Source of the DNA: Hymenobacter chitinivorans DSM 11115
Lineage (GTDB): Bacteria; Bacteroidota; Bacteroidia; Cytophagales; Hymenobacteraceae
Length of the DNA stretch: 64,000 nt
Direction of reading: 5' to 3'
Assembly (NCBI RefSeq): GCF_002797555.1
Contig: NZ_PGFA01000001.1
Coordinates: forward strand, 186,001 to 250,000
Part shown: positions 24,603 to 34,600 of the stretch, in pieces
How positions within the stretch are numbered: position 1 is the first letter of the stretch
Layout of the letters: each line of letters opens with the position of its first letter
Position numbers and translations under genes: made by a program
Notes under the pieces: model-generated
The model's database searches: none
Told to the model about the DNA's origin: nothing
The model's input: only the letters and a program-made list of their open reading frames with translations

Positions 24603-26357
24603 TTACTGCTTCACAAACTTGGTGGTGAGCTGGGTCTTGGCATCCTGGTAGCGCACCAGGTAGATGCCGCTGGCCAGCTTGCTGGCCGCTACGGCCGTTT
24701 GCTGGGAGCCGGGCGTGGCCGCAAACCGAGCTACTTGCTGGCCTTCCACGTTGAACACGCTCACAATGGCGCCCGTCCCGGCTACGGGGTGGGTTACGGT
24801 CAGCTGCTCACCGGCCGGGTTGGGATACACGTCCAGGCCGACCTTCACCGCCTTGGCATCTTCACTGCCCATCACCACGCTGGCAATGCCGTTGAGGTAA
24901 TTCTCCAGCATGGTGTAGCCATTGGGGCCGCGCAGGCTGCGGTCCGTAGGGTCATTCGGGTTCAGGCCGTTGGCCAGCTCAAATACGTCGGTCATGCCGT
25001 CGTGGTCGGTGTCGGCCGGGGCGGGGCCGCAGGTGAGCACCGGCCAGGCGCTCTGGGAAATGCTGTAGGCCGTACCGTGAGCGTAGCCGCCTTGCACGTC
25101 GATGAGGCGGCCTTTGCGCTCCTGCACGTTGCGGATAATGCGCTGGTCGAGCGTGTCGCGGGCGGGCAGCACGGCGCCCACGTTGGCCAGCACCGCGTTG
25201 TAGGCATCCTGGGCCGACTGCGTGGGCATGGGCAGGATGTTGAACGGCGTAGTGACTTTGGACTGGGCCGTGTCGGTGCGCGCCCCGCTGGCCATGACCA
25301 CGCCCAGCCAGTTGCGGTTCGTGACGGTGGGGTAGCCATCCACGTAGTTGCCCGTCATGTACACCTTGGGGTAGGGGAGCACTGGCGAAGACGTCTGCTT
25401 GCTCGGGTTCATAATCATGGACCGTATTGGCACGCCGGATGAGTTGTTCGTGTTGGTGCTCGGGCCGTACTTATAGTAGTTGTTCACTACGTTGTAGTTG
25501 CCGCCCTCGCCGCCGTTGGTGCTGTAGGAGCCCCAGTTGTAGATGACGTTGTTGCGGAAGTCGCCGTTTTCCTGACCCGCGGTGTAGGGCGGCAGGTTGC
25601 GGCTGCCTTCGAAGCGCGGATTGCGGCCCTTGCAGTGGGCAAACAGGTTGTGGTGGAAGGAGGCATTGCGCCCGCCCCAGATGCCGCCGTAGGCGTGGTG
25701 CTCAAAGTCGGTGTCGCCGGCTTCGAAGTGGTAGGAGTAATCGAGCGGCTCGCTCATCAGGTTCCACTGCAGCGTGGTACTGTCGCCGCGGTACACGCTC
25801 AGAGCCTCATCGGTGCTCCAGCTCATGGTGCAGTGGTCGATGATGATGTTTTTGCGGCCCGTGCCGCCAAACGCGTCGTCGGCCCCGGCCCCGTCCACCA
25901 TGCCTTTGTTCTGGTTTTTGTCGCCCATGCGGAAGCGCATAAACCGCACGATGACGTTGTCGGCCCCGATGGTAACGGGGTAGTCGGCCAGGCAGATACC
26001 TTCGCCGGGCGCGGTCTGGCCGGCAATGGTGGTATTCGCCTTATTAAAGCTCAGGGCCGAGTTGAGGTGAATCGTGCCGCACACCCGGAACACGATGGTG
26101 CGGTGAGCCGCGGCCTGGCTGATGGCGTAGCGCAGGGTCCCGGGCGTGTTGGTGTCGGCCAGGGAGGTTACCTCAAACACGGTGGTGGGCACCGTGGCCG
26201 TGCCCCGGCCGCCCTTGGTAAATTTGCCCGCTCCTTCGGCGCCGGGAAAGGAAATCAGCTGAGCCTGGGCCAGGGAAGCCGAGGCGGCCAGCACGAGCAT
26301 CAGGGAAAGGCCGCGCCAGCGGGAGGCGGGGCGTTGCGGAGTAGTTTTCCGGAGCAT
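24603..26357 (-). CDS. Secreted pectate lyase (PL1-type) with T9SS C-terminal domain
   Basis: 584 residues. The N-terminal signal peptide ends near ASLAQA (residue 32). The right-handed beta-helix PL1 core spans about 35-400: FPGAEGAGKFTKGGRG, GTLRYAISQ, IIIDHCTMSWSTDEALS and the RNPRFEGSRN segment are typical of this lyase group. A short calcium-binding-like PADTDHDGMTDVFELANGLN follows. The last ~80 residues (VYPNPAGEQLTV...LASGIYLVRY...TTKFVKQ) form a T9SS type A sorting domain. It should cleave de-esterified homogalacturonan outside the cell. The ATG at 26357 gives a sensible signal peptide. A copy of the 33-bp regulatory element points at this gene from 120 bp upstream. Confidence 0.9.
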   Translation of the reverse strand: MLRKTTPQRPASRWRGLSLMLVLAASASLAQAQLISFPGAEGAGKFTKGGRGTATVPTTVFEVTSLADTNTPGTLRYAISQAAAHRTIVFRVCGTIHLNSALSFNKANTTIAGQTAPGEGICLADYPVTIGADNVIVRFMRFRMGDKNQNKGMVDGAGADDAFGGTGRKNIIIDHCTMSWSTDEALSVYRGDSTTLQWNLMSEPLDYSYHFEAGDTDFEHHAYGGIWGGRNASFHHNLFAHCKGRNPRFEGSRNLPPYTAGQENGDFRNNVIYNWGSYSTNGGEGGNYNVVNNYYKYGPSTNTNNSSGVPIRSMIMNPSKQTSSPVLPYPKVYMTGNYVDGYPTVTNRNWLGVVMASGARTDTAQSKVTTPFNILPMPTQSAQDAYNAVLANVGAVLPARDTLDQRIIRNVQERKGRLIDVQGGYAHGTAYSISQSAWPVLTCGPAPADTDHDGMTDVFELANGLNPNDPTDRSLRGPNGYTMLENYLNGIASVVMGSEDAKAVKVGLDVYPNPAGEQLTVTHPVAGTGAIVSVFNVEGQQVARFAATPGSQQTAVAASKLASGIYLVRYQDAKTQLTTKFVKQ

Positions 26358-26476
26358 AAAGCTTCTGTTGAGTAAAAGGGAAGGAGGGACCGGCCAGGCC
26401 GCGCCCACGACGGATTGCGGGAATCAGAAGCTGATATTACTCAATCCGGAGCCCGACCGGTGAACCCCGTTCGGAC

Positions 26477-26509
26477 TTTATTCGTGCAAACGTTGCCGGG
26501 AACGTTGCC
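26477..26509 (-). promoter_or_regulatory. Pectin regulatory element copy A (toward pectate lyase)
   Basis: On the minus strand it reads GGCAACGTTCCC, GGCAACGTTTGC, then ACGAATAAA: a 12-bp direct repeat plus an A/T tail. It matches copies at 26603, 31379 and 42707 at nearly every base. The AACGTT cores, each with a central CG, resemble LacI-family half-sites. Confidence 0.75.
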
Positions 26510-26602
26510 AGCCCGGGGCAGGCGCAAGGGCGGGCAGTAGGTGGGCACTCACTCCGGGTAAGCCGCCCGCGTGCGCAAATCGGTGAGTGAGCCGGTAGCT
26601 CC

Positions 26603-26635
26603 GGCAACGTTCCCGACAACGTTTGCGCAAATAAA
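26603..26635 (+). promoter_or_regulatory. Pectin regulatory element copy B (toward pectin methylesterase)
   Basis: GGCAACGTTCCC, GACAACGTTTGC, GCAAATAAA on the plus strand, 78 bp before the methylesterase ATG. With copy A it makes a divergent control region (26358-26712) in which each gene has its own element. Between them (26510-26602) lies GC-rich sequence with no gene. Confidence 0.75.
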
Positions 26636-26712
26636 GCCAGCGCCCCAGCCTGCAAGTGCTACGCAATAGCCTTACTATTAAGCTCTAGTTGTTCCCACCA
26701 AACCCTGTTCCG

Positions 26713-29352
26713 ATGCAATTAACTCGTACGCACTCCGGCACTTTGCCGCCGGCCTTCCGCTCCTGGGTGGCGTTATGCCTTTTACTGGCCGCCTTCCTGG
26801 TAAGCAGCGCCGCCCGGGCCCAGACCTACGACGCCGTGGTAGCCTGGGACGGCACCGGTACCTTCAAAACGGTGCAGGCCGCCATTGATGCCGCCCCCAC
26901 GGCCCGTACTTCGGTGTACACCATCTACATCAAGAACGGCAAGTACAAAGAGAAAATCACGGTGCCCAGCAACAAGCCCTTTCTGCAGCTCATCGGGCAG
27001 AGCGTGGCCAATACCGTGCTGACCTACGACGACTACTCGGGCAAGCCCAACCCGGCCGGCGGTACGTTTGGCACCTCCAACTCGGCCTCGGTAACGATTA
27101 ACGCCCCCGACTTCTCGGCCCTGAATCTGACCTTCGAAAACACCACCGGCGACGCGCCCCAGGCCCTGGCCATCAACGTGAATGCCGACCGGGCCGTGTT
27201 CAAGAACTGCCGCTTTCTGGGCGGGCAGGATACGGTGCTGGCCAACGGCAACGGCCTGCGCCAGTACTTCCGCGACTGTTACATCGACGGCACCGTGGAC
27301 TTCATCTTCGGCAGCTCCCGGGCCGTGTTTGAGCGCTGCATCGTGTACGCCAAAACCCGGCAGGACGGCCTGAGCGGCAGCTACATCACCGCCGCCAACA
27401 CCCAGCCCGGCCAGGCTTTCGGCTACGTGTTCCGCAGCTGCACCATTCCGGCCAACCGCGGCACGACTTCCTACGTGCTGGGCCGCCCCTGGCAGAACTC
27501 GACGGGCAGCTCCCCGCTGGCCGAAAACAAGGTAGTGTGGCTGAAAACCACCATGGCTACCGGTATCATCAAGCCCGAAGGCTGGCAGGTGTGGGACGCG
27601 GGCACCAACACCGCCCTGATTACCTACGCCGAATACAACAGCCGCAAGTTCGACGGCCGCCCCATCAACGTGAGCCAGCGCGTGAGCTGGTCGAAGCAGC
27701 TGACCCCGGCCGATACGGCCCAGTACTCGGTAGCCAACCTGTTTGGCACCTGGAACCCCTGCGCGGTTGCGGCCAACGTGTGCACCAGCTTCACCCCCGA
27801 TATTGCCGTAACTAACCTGCGCGGCACCAAGGGCGCTACCACCGCCACCTTCACCTGGAACCTGGCCTGGGCCGTGAATCAGGCTAAATTTGAAGTGTTC
27901 CGCGCTACTACGCGCAAGGGCAGCTACGCCAAAATCGGTACCGACATCGTGGTGCCGAACGACACGACCTACAACTTCCAGACCTCCGACGCGCTGCCCG
28001 CCGCCGGCGCCGCCTACTTCTACTACATCCGGGCTTCGAAGTCGGGTCTGGCCACGCAAATCACCGACACGGTAGAAGTTTCGCGCGTGCCCACCATCAC
28101 CACCACCGGCAGTCTGGGCACGTTTGCCCAGTACGCCACGGGCCCCTCGGCCGTGCGCACCTACCAGCTGTCGGCCGTGAACCTGACCAGCAACCTGACC
28201 GTAACGCCCCCGGCGGGCTACGAAGTGTCGCCCAACAACGGCATCAACTGGTTTACCGCCACCACGCCGCTGGTGCTGGTGCCCACCGACAACACCATCC
28301 CGAATACGCCCATCAGCGTGCGGCTCAACGCTACTGCTACCGGCACTTTCGCCGGCAACATCGTGCACAGCAGCCCCGGCGCGGGCTCGGTATCGGTGCC
28401 GGTGAGCGGCACCAAGGTGAATACCAACGCGCCCGTGTCGCAGCGTCTGCAGATGTGGTCGTTGCGGGTAAGCGCCCAGGACAGCGCCGCCGTTCGGTCG
28501 CCCTGGGTGGCGGCCAGCACGCCCACGCTGCGCAACCTCTACGTTTCCAACGGCACCACCGTGGCCGGCATTACGGCCTACTCCTCGCGCTACGGCCAGG
28601 CCTTCGGGGCCACGGCCAATGGTGACGGTTCGTGGGGCACGGCCGTGGGTGGCCCGGGCGGCAACCTGAACCGCCGCTTCTACGAGCAGTTTACCATCAA
28701 GGCCCAGGGCGTTGCCGTGCGGGTTGACTCCCTGCTGCTGTGGTCGGCTTTCTACAACACCAACAGCAACACCAAGCTGGCCGTGGTCTTCTCCAAAACC
28801 GGCTTCACCACCGCCGACTCCACCGACGTATCGGGTGGCATCGGTCCGGCCGGGGCGTTGAACAGCACCGCCAACGGCGGCTTTGCCACGCCCATCGTGC
28901 TCAACAACCAGAACACGGGTACCAACCAGAACTTCCGCCTGGCCCTGGCCGGCGCCAGCGGGGTGCGCCTGGAAAACGGCCAGACCCTGACCGTGCGCCT
29001 GTACTGGAGCTGCGGCAGCGGCAGCGCGGGCCGCTACGGCCTGCTGCGCGACGTGCAGGTGAAAGGGGAGGCCCTCATCATCACCGGCACGCACTCGGCC
29101 GCCACCCTGGCCGCCGGCGTGGCCGTGTATCCCAACCCGGCCCAGCAGCAGCTGACCCTGACTCACCCCAAGGCCGGCACCGACGCGCTGATTACGGTGT
29201 ACTCGTTCGACGGGCGTACGGTGGCCACCTTCAGCCCCAAGCCCGGCGTGGAACAGACCCCGCTCAAGCTCGAGGGCCTGGCCAAAGGCACGTATCTACT
29301 GCGCTACAGCAGTGGCACGGAGAGCCTGACAACCAAGTTTGTTCGAAATTAA
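26713..29352 (+). CDS. Multidomain secreted pectin methylesterase (CE8) with T9SS domain
   Basis: 879 residues. The signal peptide ends near SSAARA (36). The CE8 beta-helix occupies about 37-335, with Gln150, Asp173 in GQDTV, Asp196 in VDFIFG and Arg258 in LGRPW as the expected catalytic and binding residues. A fibronectin-like domain follows (about 360-455), then a BACON/Ig-like repeat (about 455-575) and an unassigned beta-rich domain (about 580-795). The last domain is a T9SS type A sorting domain (VYPNPAQQQLTL...KGTYLLRY...TTKFVRN). It removes methyl groups from homogalacturonan at the cell surface, preparing it for the divergent pectate lyase. It is far longer than the other two CE8 enzymes in the window. 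Confidence 0.9.
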   Translation: MQLTRTHSGTLPPAFRSWVALCLLLAAFLVSSAARAQTYDAVVAWDGTGTFKTVQAAIDAAPTARTSVYTIYIKNGKYKEKITVPSNKPFLQLIGQSVANTVLTYDDYSGKPNPAGGTFGTSNSASVTINAPDFSALNLTFENTTGDAPQALAINVNADRAVFKNCRFLGGQDTVLANGNGLRQYFRDCYIDGTVDFIFGSSRAVFERCIVYAKTRQDGLSGSYITAANTQPGQAFGYVFRSCTIPANRGTTSYVLGRPWQNSTGSSPLAENKVVWLKTTMATGIIKPEGWQVWDAGTNTALITYAEYNSRKFDGRPINVSQRVSWSKQLTPADTAQYSVANLFGTWNPCAVAANVCTSFTPDIAVTNLRGTKGATTATFTWNLAWAVNQAKFEVFRATTRKGSYAKIGTDIVVPNDTTYNFQTSDALPAAGAAYFYYIRASKSGLATQITDTVEVSRVPTITTTGSLGTFAQYATGPSAVRTYQLSAVNLTSNLTVTPPAGYEVSPNNGINWFTATTPLVLVPTDNTIPNTPISVRLNATATGTFAGNIVHSSPGAGSVSVPVSGTKVNTNAPVSQRLQMWSLRVSAQDSAAVRSPWVAASTPTLRNLYVSNGTTVAGITAYSSRYGQAFGATANGDGSWGTAVGGPGGNLNRRFYEQFTIKAQGVAVRVDSLLLWSAFYNTNSNTKLAVVFSKTGFTTADSTDVSGGIGPAGALNSTANGGFATPIVLNNQNTGTNQNFRLALAGASGVRLENGQTLTVRLYWSCGSGSAGRYGLLRDVQVKGEALIITGTHSAATLAAGVAVYPNPAQQQLTLTHPKAGTDALITVYSFDGRTVATFSPKPGVEQTPLKLEGLAKGTYLLRYSSGTESLTTKFVRN

Positions 29353-29362
29353 CCAGCTCTAA

Positions 29363-29396
29363 AAAACGGCCCCGGAAGAGAATCCGGGGCCGTTTT
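29363..29396 (+). terminator. Terminator after pectin methylesterase
   Basis: AAAACGGCCCCGG (29363-29375) pairs perfectly with CCGGGGCCGTTTT (29384-29396) over an 8-nt loop. It separates this gene from the GH43 gene, which therefore needs its own promoter or read-through. Confidence 0.9.
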
Positions 29397-29443
29397 GCGT
29401 TTTAATAGAACCTGTTTCCTTTCCGCTGAATACCCGTTTTTGA

Positions 29444-31078
29444 ATGGTAAAATCCACCCGAGCCCTGCTGCTGGCCGCCCTGGCCGTTCTGTCCTTTCTA
29501 CCCCGCTTCACGGCGGCCCAATCCTCGCCCTTGTCCAAAGTGTGGGTGCCCGACCTGGGCAACGGGACCTACAAAAACCCGGTGCTCTACGCCGACTACT
29601 CCGACCCCGACGTGGTGCGCGTCGGCAACGACTACTACCTCACGTCCTCCAGCTTCAACGCCGTGCCCGGCCTGCAGATTCTGCACTCCACCGACTTGGT
29701 CAACTGGACGATAGTCGGGGCCGTGTTTACCCAGCAGCCGCCCCAGGCCCGCTACGAGGTGCCCCAGCACGGCAACGGCGTGTGGGCCCCCTCGATTCGC
29801 TACCACAAAAAGAAGTTCTACATCTACTATCCCGACCCGGACCTGGGCATCTACGTGACGCGGGCCGACAACCCGGCCGGGCCCTGGGAGGCGCCCATTC
29901 TGGTGAAGGAAGCCAAGGGCTGGATTGACCCCTGCCCGCTGTGGGACGAAGACGGCAAGGCCTACCTTGTGCACGGCTTTGCTGGCAGCCGGGCCGGCTT
30001 CAAGAGCGTGCTGGCCGTGAGCCGCATGAGCCCCGACGGCCTGAAGCTGCTCGGCGACGACGTGCTGGTGTTCGACGGCCACGAAAAGCACCCCACCATC
30101 GAAGGCCCCAAGTTCTACAAGCGCAAGGGCTACTACTACATCATGGCGCCCGGGGGCGGCGTGCCTACCGGCTGGCAAGTCGTGATGCGCTCCAAAACCG
30201 TGTTTGGGCCCTACGAAGACCGAATCGTGATGGACCAGGGCAAAAGCCCGACCAACGGCCCGCACCAGGGCGCCTGGATTGACACGCCCTCGGGCGAAGA
30301 CTGGTTTATGCACTTCCAGGACCAGGGCCCCTACGGCCGGGTGGTGCACCTGCAGCCCATGACCTGGAAAAACGACTGGCCCGTCATCGGCACCGATCTG
30401 GACGGCGACGGCAAAGGTGAGCCGGTACTTACCTTTCGCAAGCCCGCCAGCAAGGGCAAAGCTGCCCTGGCCACGCCCGCTACTTCCGATGAGTTTGACG
30501 CCAATCAGTTGGGGTTACAGTGGCAGTGGCACGCCAACCCCCAGGTGGGGTGGGCCTTCCCGACCGGGGCCGGCTACCTGCGTCTGTACTCGGTGCCCTT
30601 GCCCGAGGGCTTCAAAAACTTCTGGCAGGTGCCCAACCTGCTGCTGCAAAAACTACCCGCCGAAGTATTCACCGTCACGACCAAGCTCACGTTCACGCCC
30701 CGGTTCGAGGGCGAGAAAACCGGCCTGATTATGATGGGCATGGACTACGCCTACCTAAGCGTGACCAACCAGGGCGGCAAGCTGCAGCTCAGCCAAACTA
30801 CTTGCCAGAATGCCGATAAGGGCGCGGCCGAAACCACCGGCGCGCCCGTGGCCGAAGTGCCCGCCCGGCAGCCCGTGTATTTGCGGGTGGCCGTGACGCC
30901 GGGCGCTAAGTGCCAGTTCAGCTACAGCCTCGACGGGCAGACGTTCCAGCCGGTGGGAGGGAGCTTCCAGGCCCGGGAAGGCAAGTGGATTGGAGCCAAA
31001 GTGGGCCTGTTCTGCACCCGGGCCGGCAAAACCAACGATGCCGGCGCCGCCGACGTCGATTGGTTCCGGGTGGAGTAG
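29444..31078 (+). CDS. Secreted GH43 glycosidase
   Basis: 544 residues with a signal peptide ending near FTAAQ (26). The five-bladed propeller domain shows the GH43 catalytic base Asp54 in YSDPDVVR, Asp162 in WIDPCP and the acid Glu220 in TIEGPKF. A C-terminal concanavalin-like beta-sandwich (about 345-544) is typical of the GH43 group that includes GH43_12-type enzymes. These usually remove alpha-L-arabinofuranose or beta-xylose from side chains. In a pectin locus, arabinan or RG-I side chains are the likely targets. No T9SS tail, so a periplasmic location is more likely. Start ATG 29444. Confidence 0.88.
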   Translation: MVKSTRALLLAALAVLSFLPRFTAAQSSPLSKVWVPDLGNGTYKNPVLYADYSDPDVVRVGNDYYLTSSSFNAVPGLQILHSTDLVNWTIVGAVFTQQPPQARYEVPQHGNGVWAPSIRYHKKKFYIYYPDPDLGIYVTRADNPAGPWEAPILVKEAKGWIDPCPLWDEDGKAYLVHGFAGSRAGFKSVLAVSRMSPDGLKLLGDDVLVFDGHEKHPTIEGPKFYKRKGYYYIMAPGGGVPTGWQVVMRSKTVFGPYEDRIVMDQGKSPTNGPHQGAWIDTPSGEDWFMHFQDQGPYGRVVHLQPMTWKNDWPVIGTDLDGDGKGEPVLTFRKPASKGKAALATPATSDEFDANQLGLQWQWHANPQVGWAFPTGAGYLRLYSVPLPEGFKNFWQVPNLLLQKLPAEVFTVTTKLTFTPRFEGEKTGLIMMGMDYAYLSVTNQGGKLQLSQTTCQNADKGAAETTGAPVAEVPARQPVYLRVAVTPGAKCQFSYSLDGQTFQPVGGSFQAREGKWIGAKVGLFCTRAGKTNDAGAADVDWFRVE

Positions 31079-31101
31079 ACCCCGGAGCCATTTTGACCCT
31101 G

Positions 31102-31133
31102 AAAAGCCTTTCGCGCGAGCGGAGGGCTTTTTT
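31102..31133 (+). terminator. Terminator after GH43
   Basis: AAAAGCCTTTCGC pairs with the GCGGAGGGCTTTT part, leaving a U-rich TTTTTTG tail. There are some mismatches in the lower stem. Confidence 0.7.
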
Positions 31134-31378
31134 GTGTGAGTCCTGGCTCTATCAGTGCGCCGAAGGAATTTTATGATTCTGGGAACTGAGCTCTACCGCA
31201 TTTGCATTTGCAAAGCCCGGGGTGTCAGCAGCCGGACCAGGAGTGAGTGATTACTCATAAGATTGGAAAAATTCAATTCATGCCCAGGAGCTGCAAAATT
31301 CATCAGACTAACATAATTTGTCATAAATATAACTTTATATGTAATTTAATTGGATTAATTAGATAGAAACTGGATGGC
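31134..31378 (+). other. AT-rich promoter-side gap before susC
   Basis: No gene is seen. Positions about 31300-31370 are markedly AT-rich (AACTTTATATGTAATTTAATTGG) against a GC-rich background, as expected of a strong promoter or binding region. The regulatory element copy C follows directly, and the susC start is at 31633. Confidence 0.5.
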
Positions 31379-31411
31379 GGCAACGTTGCCGGGAACGTTT
31401 GCACAAATAAA
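31379..31411 (+). promoter_or_regulatory. Pectin regulatory element copy C (toward susC)
   Basis: GGCAACGTTGCC, GGGAACGTTTGC, ACAAATAAA, 222 bp before the susC ATG. It has the same order and spacing as the other three copies, with C/G swaps only in the middle of the spacer. Confidence 0.75.
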
Positions 31412-31632
31412 AAGCCGGGCATTCTTCCCAATTGGTGGGGGTTAGTGTAAACTTATAGAATCATTCAACCGGTCAACAATCCAAAACTGGCTGGTTGAAC
31501 TGGTAGGAGTACAAAAAGCATTTTGCCCCTGTCGTGTCGGCTTCCAACCTTGATGGTGAGTTTCTCTACACCCGCCAGCTGGCCCGCCTGGGTTTCCCAA
31601 TTGTCATTTTCAAATTCCCACACCTACTTCCA

Positions 31633-34600
31633 ATGAGAAAGCACCTACTGTTCCTCTGGCTGCTGCTGAGCGTCGCGCTGCATGCAGTTGCCCAGCAGCG
31701 CAGCATTCAGGGGGTCGTTCGATCCACTGAGAAAGACGAGCCCTTGCCCGGGGTGACGGTGGTCGTGAAGGGTACTACCAACGGGGCCTCCACCGACCAG
31801 GACGGCAAGTTCTCCATCAGCCTGCCCGCGGCTACCAAGGACGTGGTGCTGCGCCTGAGCTACATCGGCTTCATTTCGAAAGACGTACCAGTGGGCGACA
31901 AAAGCACGGTGAACGTGCAGCTCAGCCCCGACACCAAGGTGATGGAAGACGTCGTCGTGATTGGCTACGCCGCCGTGAACCGCCGCGACGTAACCGGCTC
32001 GGTGTCGTCGGTGAGTGCCCAGCAGATTAAGGACGTACCCGTTAACTCCGCCGCCGAAGCCCTGTCGGGCCGCTTGGCCGGGGTGCAGGTAACGGCTTCG
32101 GAAGGTCAGCCCGGCTCTGACATCCGCATCCGGGTGCGCGGGGGCGGCTCCATTACCCAGGACAACTCCCCGCTGTACGTAGTAGACGGTGTGCAGCTGG
32201 AAAATGCCCTATCGGTGATTTCGCCCCAGGACATTCAGTCGGTGGACGTGCTCAAGGACGCCGCCGCTACTGCTATTTACGGGGCCCGGGGCGCCAACGG
32301 CGTTGTTATTATTACTACCAAAGGTGGCCGCGAAGGCAAAACCACGGTGGCCTACACGGGCTTCGCCGGCTTCCGCCGCATCACCAAGACGCTGGACGTG
32401 CTCCAGCCCGCCGACTATATCGACTACGCCTACGAAAAGTCGCGCATTTCGGGTGCCGACCAGGTCCGCAGCTTCCGCAACCGGTTTGGCAGCTCCACCT
32501 TCCGCGACACCCGTGACTACTCGACCATCCAGGGCTACGACACGCTGGGTGCGCTGCGCAACTCGGAATTTATCAACTGGCAGGACAAGGTTTTCGGCCG
32601 CGACGCTTTCCAGCAAACCCACAACATTTCGGTATCGGGTGGGGCCAAGGGCACGACCTACTCGCTGAGCGTGACCCGCAACGATGAGGACGGAATCCAG
32701 CTCAACTCGGGCTTTACCCGCAACCTGGTCAACTTCCGCTTCGACCACAAAGCCAACGACAAGTTCCGGATCGGCTTCAGCACCCGCCTGACCGACCAAG
32801 CCGTAACCGGCGCCGGCACCTCGGCCGCGGGCACCGGCTCGACCACCAACTCCCGCCTGCGCAACACGCTGGTGTATCAGCCCCTGGCCACGCCCAACCA
32901 GCTGGCCGCCGGCGTAAGCATCGACGACAACCCGGACGACGACTTCTTCAACTCTTCCGGTTCGCTCTCCAACCCGGTGCTGACCGTCAACAACGAGTAC
33001 CGTAAGGACCTGCGGCGGGTGTTCAATTTCAGCGGCAACGCGGCGTACAGCATCCTGAAAAACCTGACCCTGCGCTCGGTATTGGGCTTCGACAACACCT
33101 ATACCCGCGGTGAGCTATTCTACGGTCAGTACTCGCCCAACACGAACAACTTCGCCAAGCTGCCTTACGTGCAGATTGGCACGGGACAGAACGTGACTAT
33201 CAACCAGTCAAACACGCTGGCCTACAACTTCAAGAAAGACAAGCACGCCTTTGACGCCCTGATCGGGGAAGAAGTCTACACCCGGAAGAACGTCTTCCTG
33301 AACGTCGCCAGCTACTACCTGCCCCAGACCATTACGGCCCAGCGCGCCCTGGACAACATTTCCCAGCGCGACCCCAGCGCCCCGAGCACGCCCCAGCCGG
33401 CCCCCACGTCGGGCATCAGCGAAAACTCCCGCCTGCTCTCCGCCTTTGGCCGCCTCAACTACTCCTATAATGAGCGCTACCTGCTGACGGCCACTTTCCG
33501 CGCCGACGGCTCGTCGAAGTTCAAGAGCCCGAATAAAGTAGGCTACTTCCCGGCCGTGTCTTTGGCCTGGCGTATTTCGCAGGAAGAATTTATGGAACCC
33601 TACGCCGCTACGGTTTCCGACCTGAAGCTGCGTTTGAGCTACGGCTTGTCGGGCAACAACCGCATTGCCGACTTCCTCTACGACCCGCTGTTCTCGACCG
33701 GCAACAACGGCAACAACTACGCCCTCAACGACGTGATTGTGCCCGGCGCTGCCGCTGTTTCGCTGGCCAACCCCAACCTGAAGTGGGAAACTACGGCCTC
33801 GACCAACGTGGGTTTCGACCTGAGCCTGTTCAACAACCGGGTGCAGTTCACGGCCGATGCGTACTACAACAAAACCCGCGACCTGCTGCTGAACCTGGCT
33901 ATTCCGGCCACGACCGGCTACACTTCCCAGCTAATCAACGTGGGTTCGACCTCGAACCGCGGGGTGGAACTGCAGCTCAGCGGCACGGCCCTGCAAACGC
34001 CGGACTTCACCTGGACGGCCAATGCCAACCTCTCGTTTAACCGTAACCGGGTAGAAAGCCTCGGCGGCGGCGACGCTCTGCCGCTGCAGTACTCGGGCTG
34101 GGCCAGCACCGCCATTGCCGCCGACTACTTCGTGGGCGTAGGTCAGCCCGTAGGCTTGATGTACGGCTACGTGACCGACTTTGAAACCGGCAACAAGAAG
34201 GGCTTCTACGACGCCGACGACTTCACGGGCTACGTGAACGGCCAGTGGGTGCTTAAGCAAGGTGTGGCTTCGGACCGGGGCGTAACCGGCTTCTCGGCCG
34301 CGGGCCAGCAAGTAACGCCCGGCACTATCAAGCTCAAGGATATTAACGGTGACGGCGTGGTGGATGCCAACGACCGGACGGTTATCGGCAATGCCAACCC
34401 CAAGTTTACCGGCGGCCTGAACCAGCAGTTTACCTACAAGCAGTTTGACGCCAGCATCTTCCTGAACTTTGTGTACGGCAACGACGTGTACAATGCCAAC
34501 AAGATTGAGCTGACCTCTTACCTGGCCAACACCCAGCTCAGCAACGGCCTGGCCGTTATGAAGGACCGCTACCGGCAGATTGACGAAAACGGCGCCCTGA

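Noticed and set aside
26782..29166. Long minus-strand frame opposite the pectin methylesterase
   Set aside because: Same antisense artefact: Gly/Val/His-rich with no domain, while the plus strand encodes a clear CE8 enzyme.
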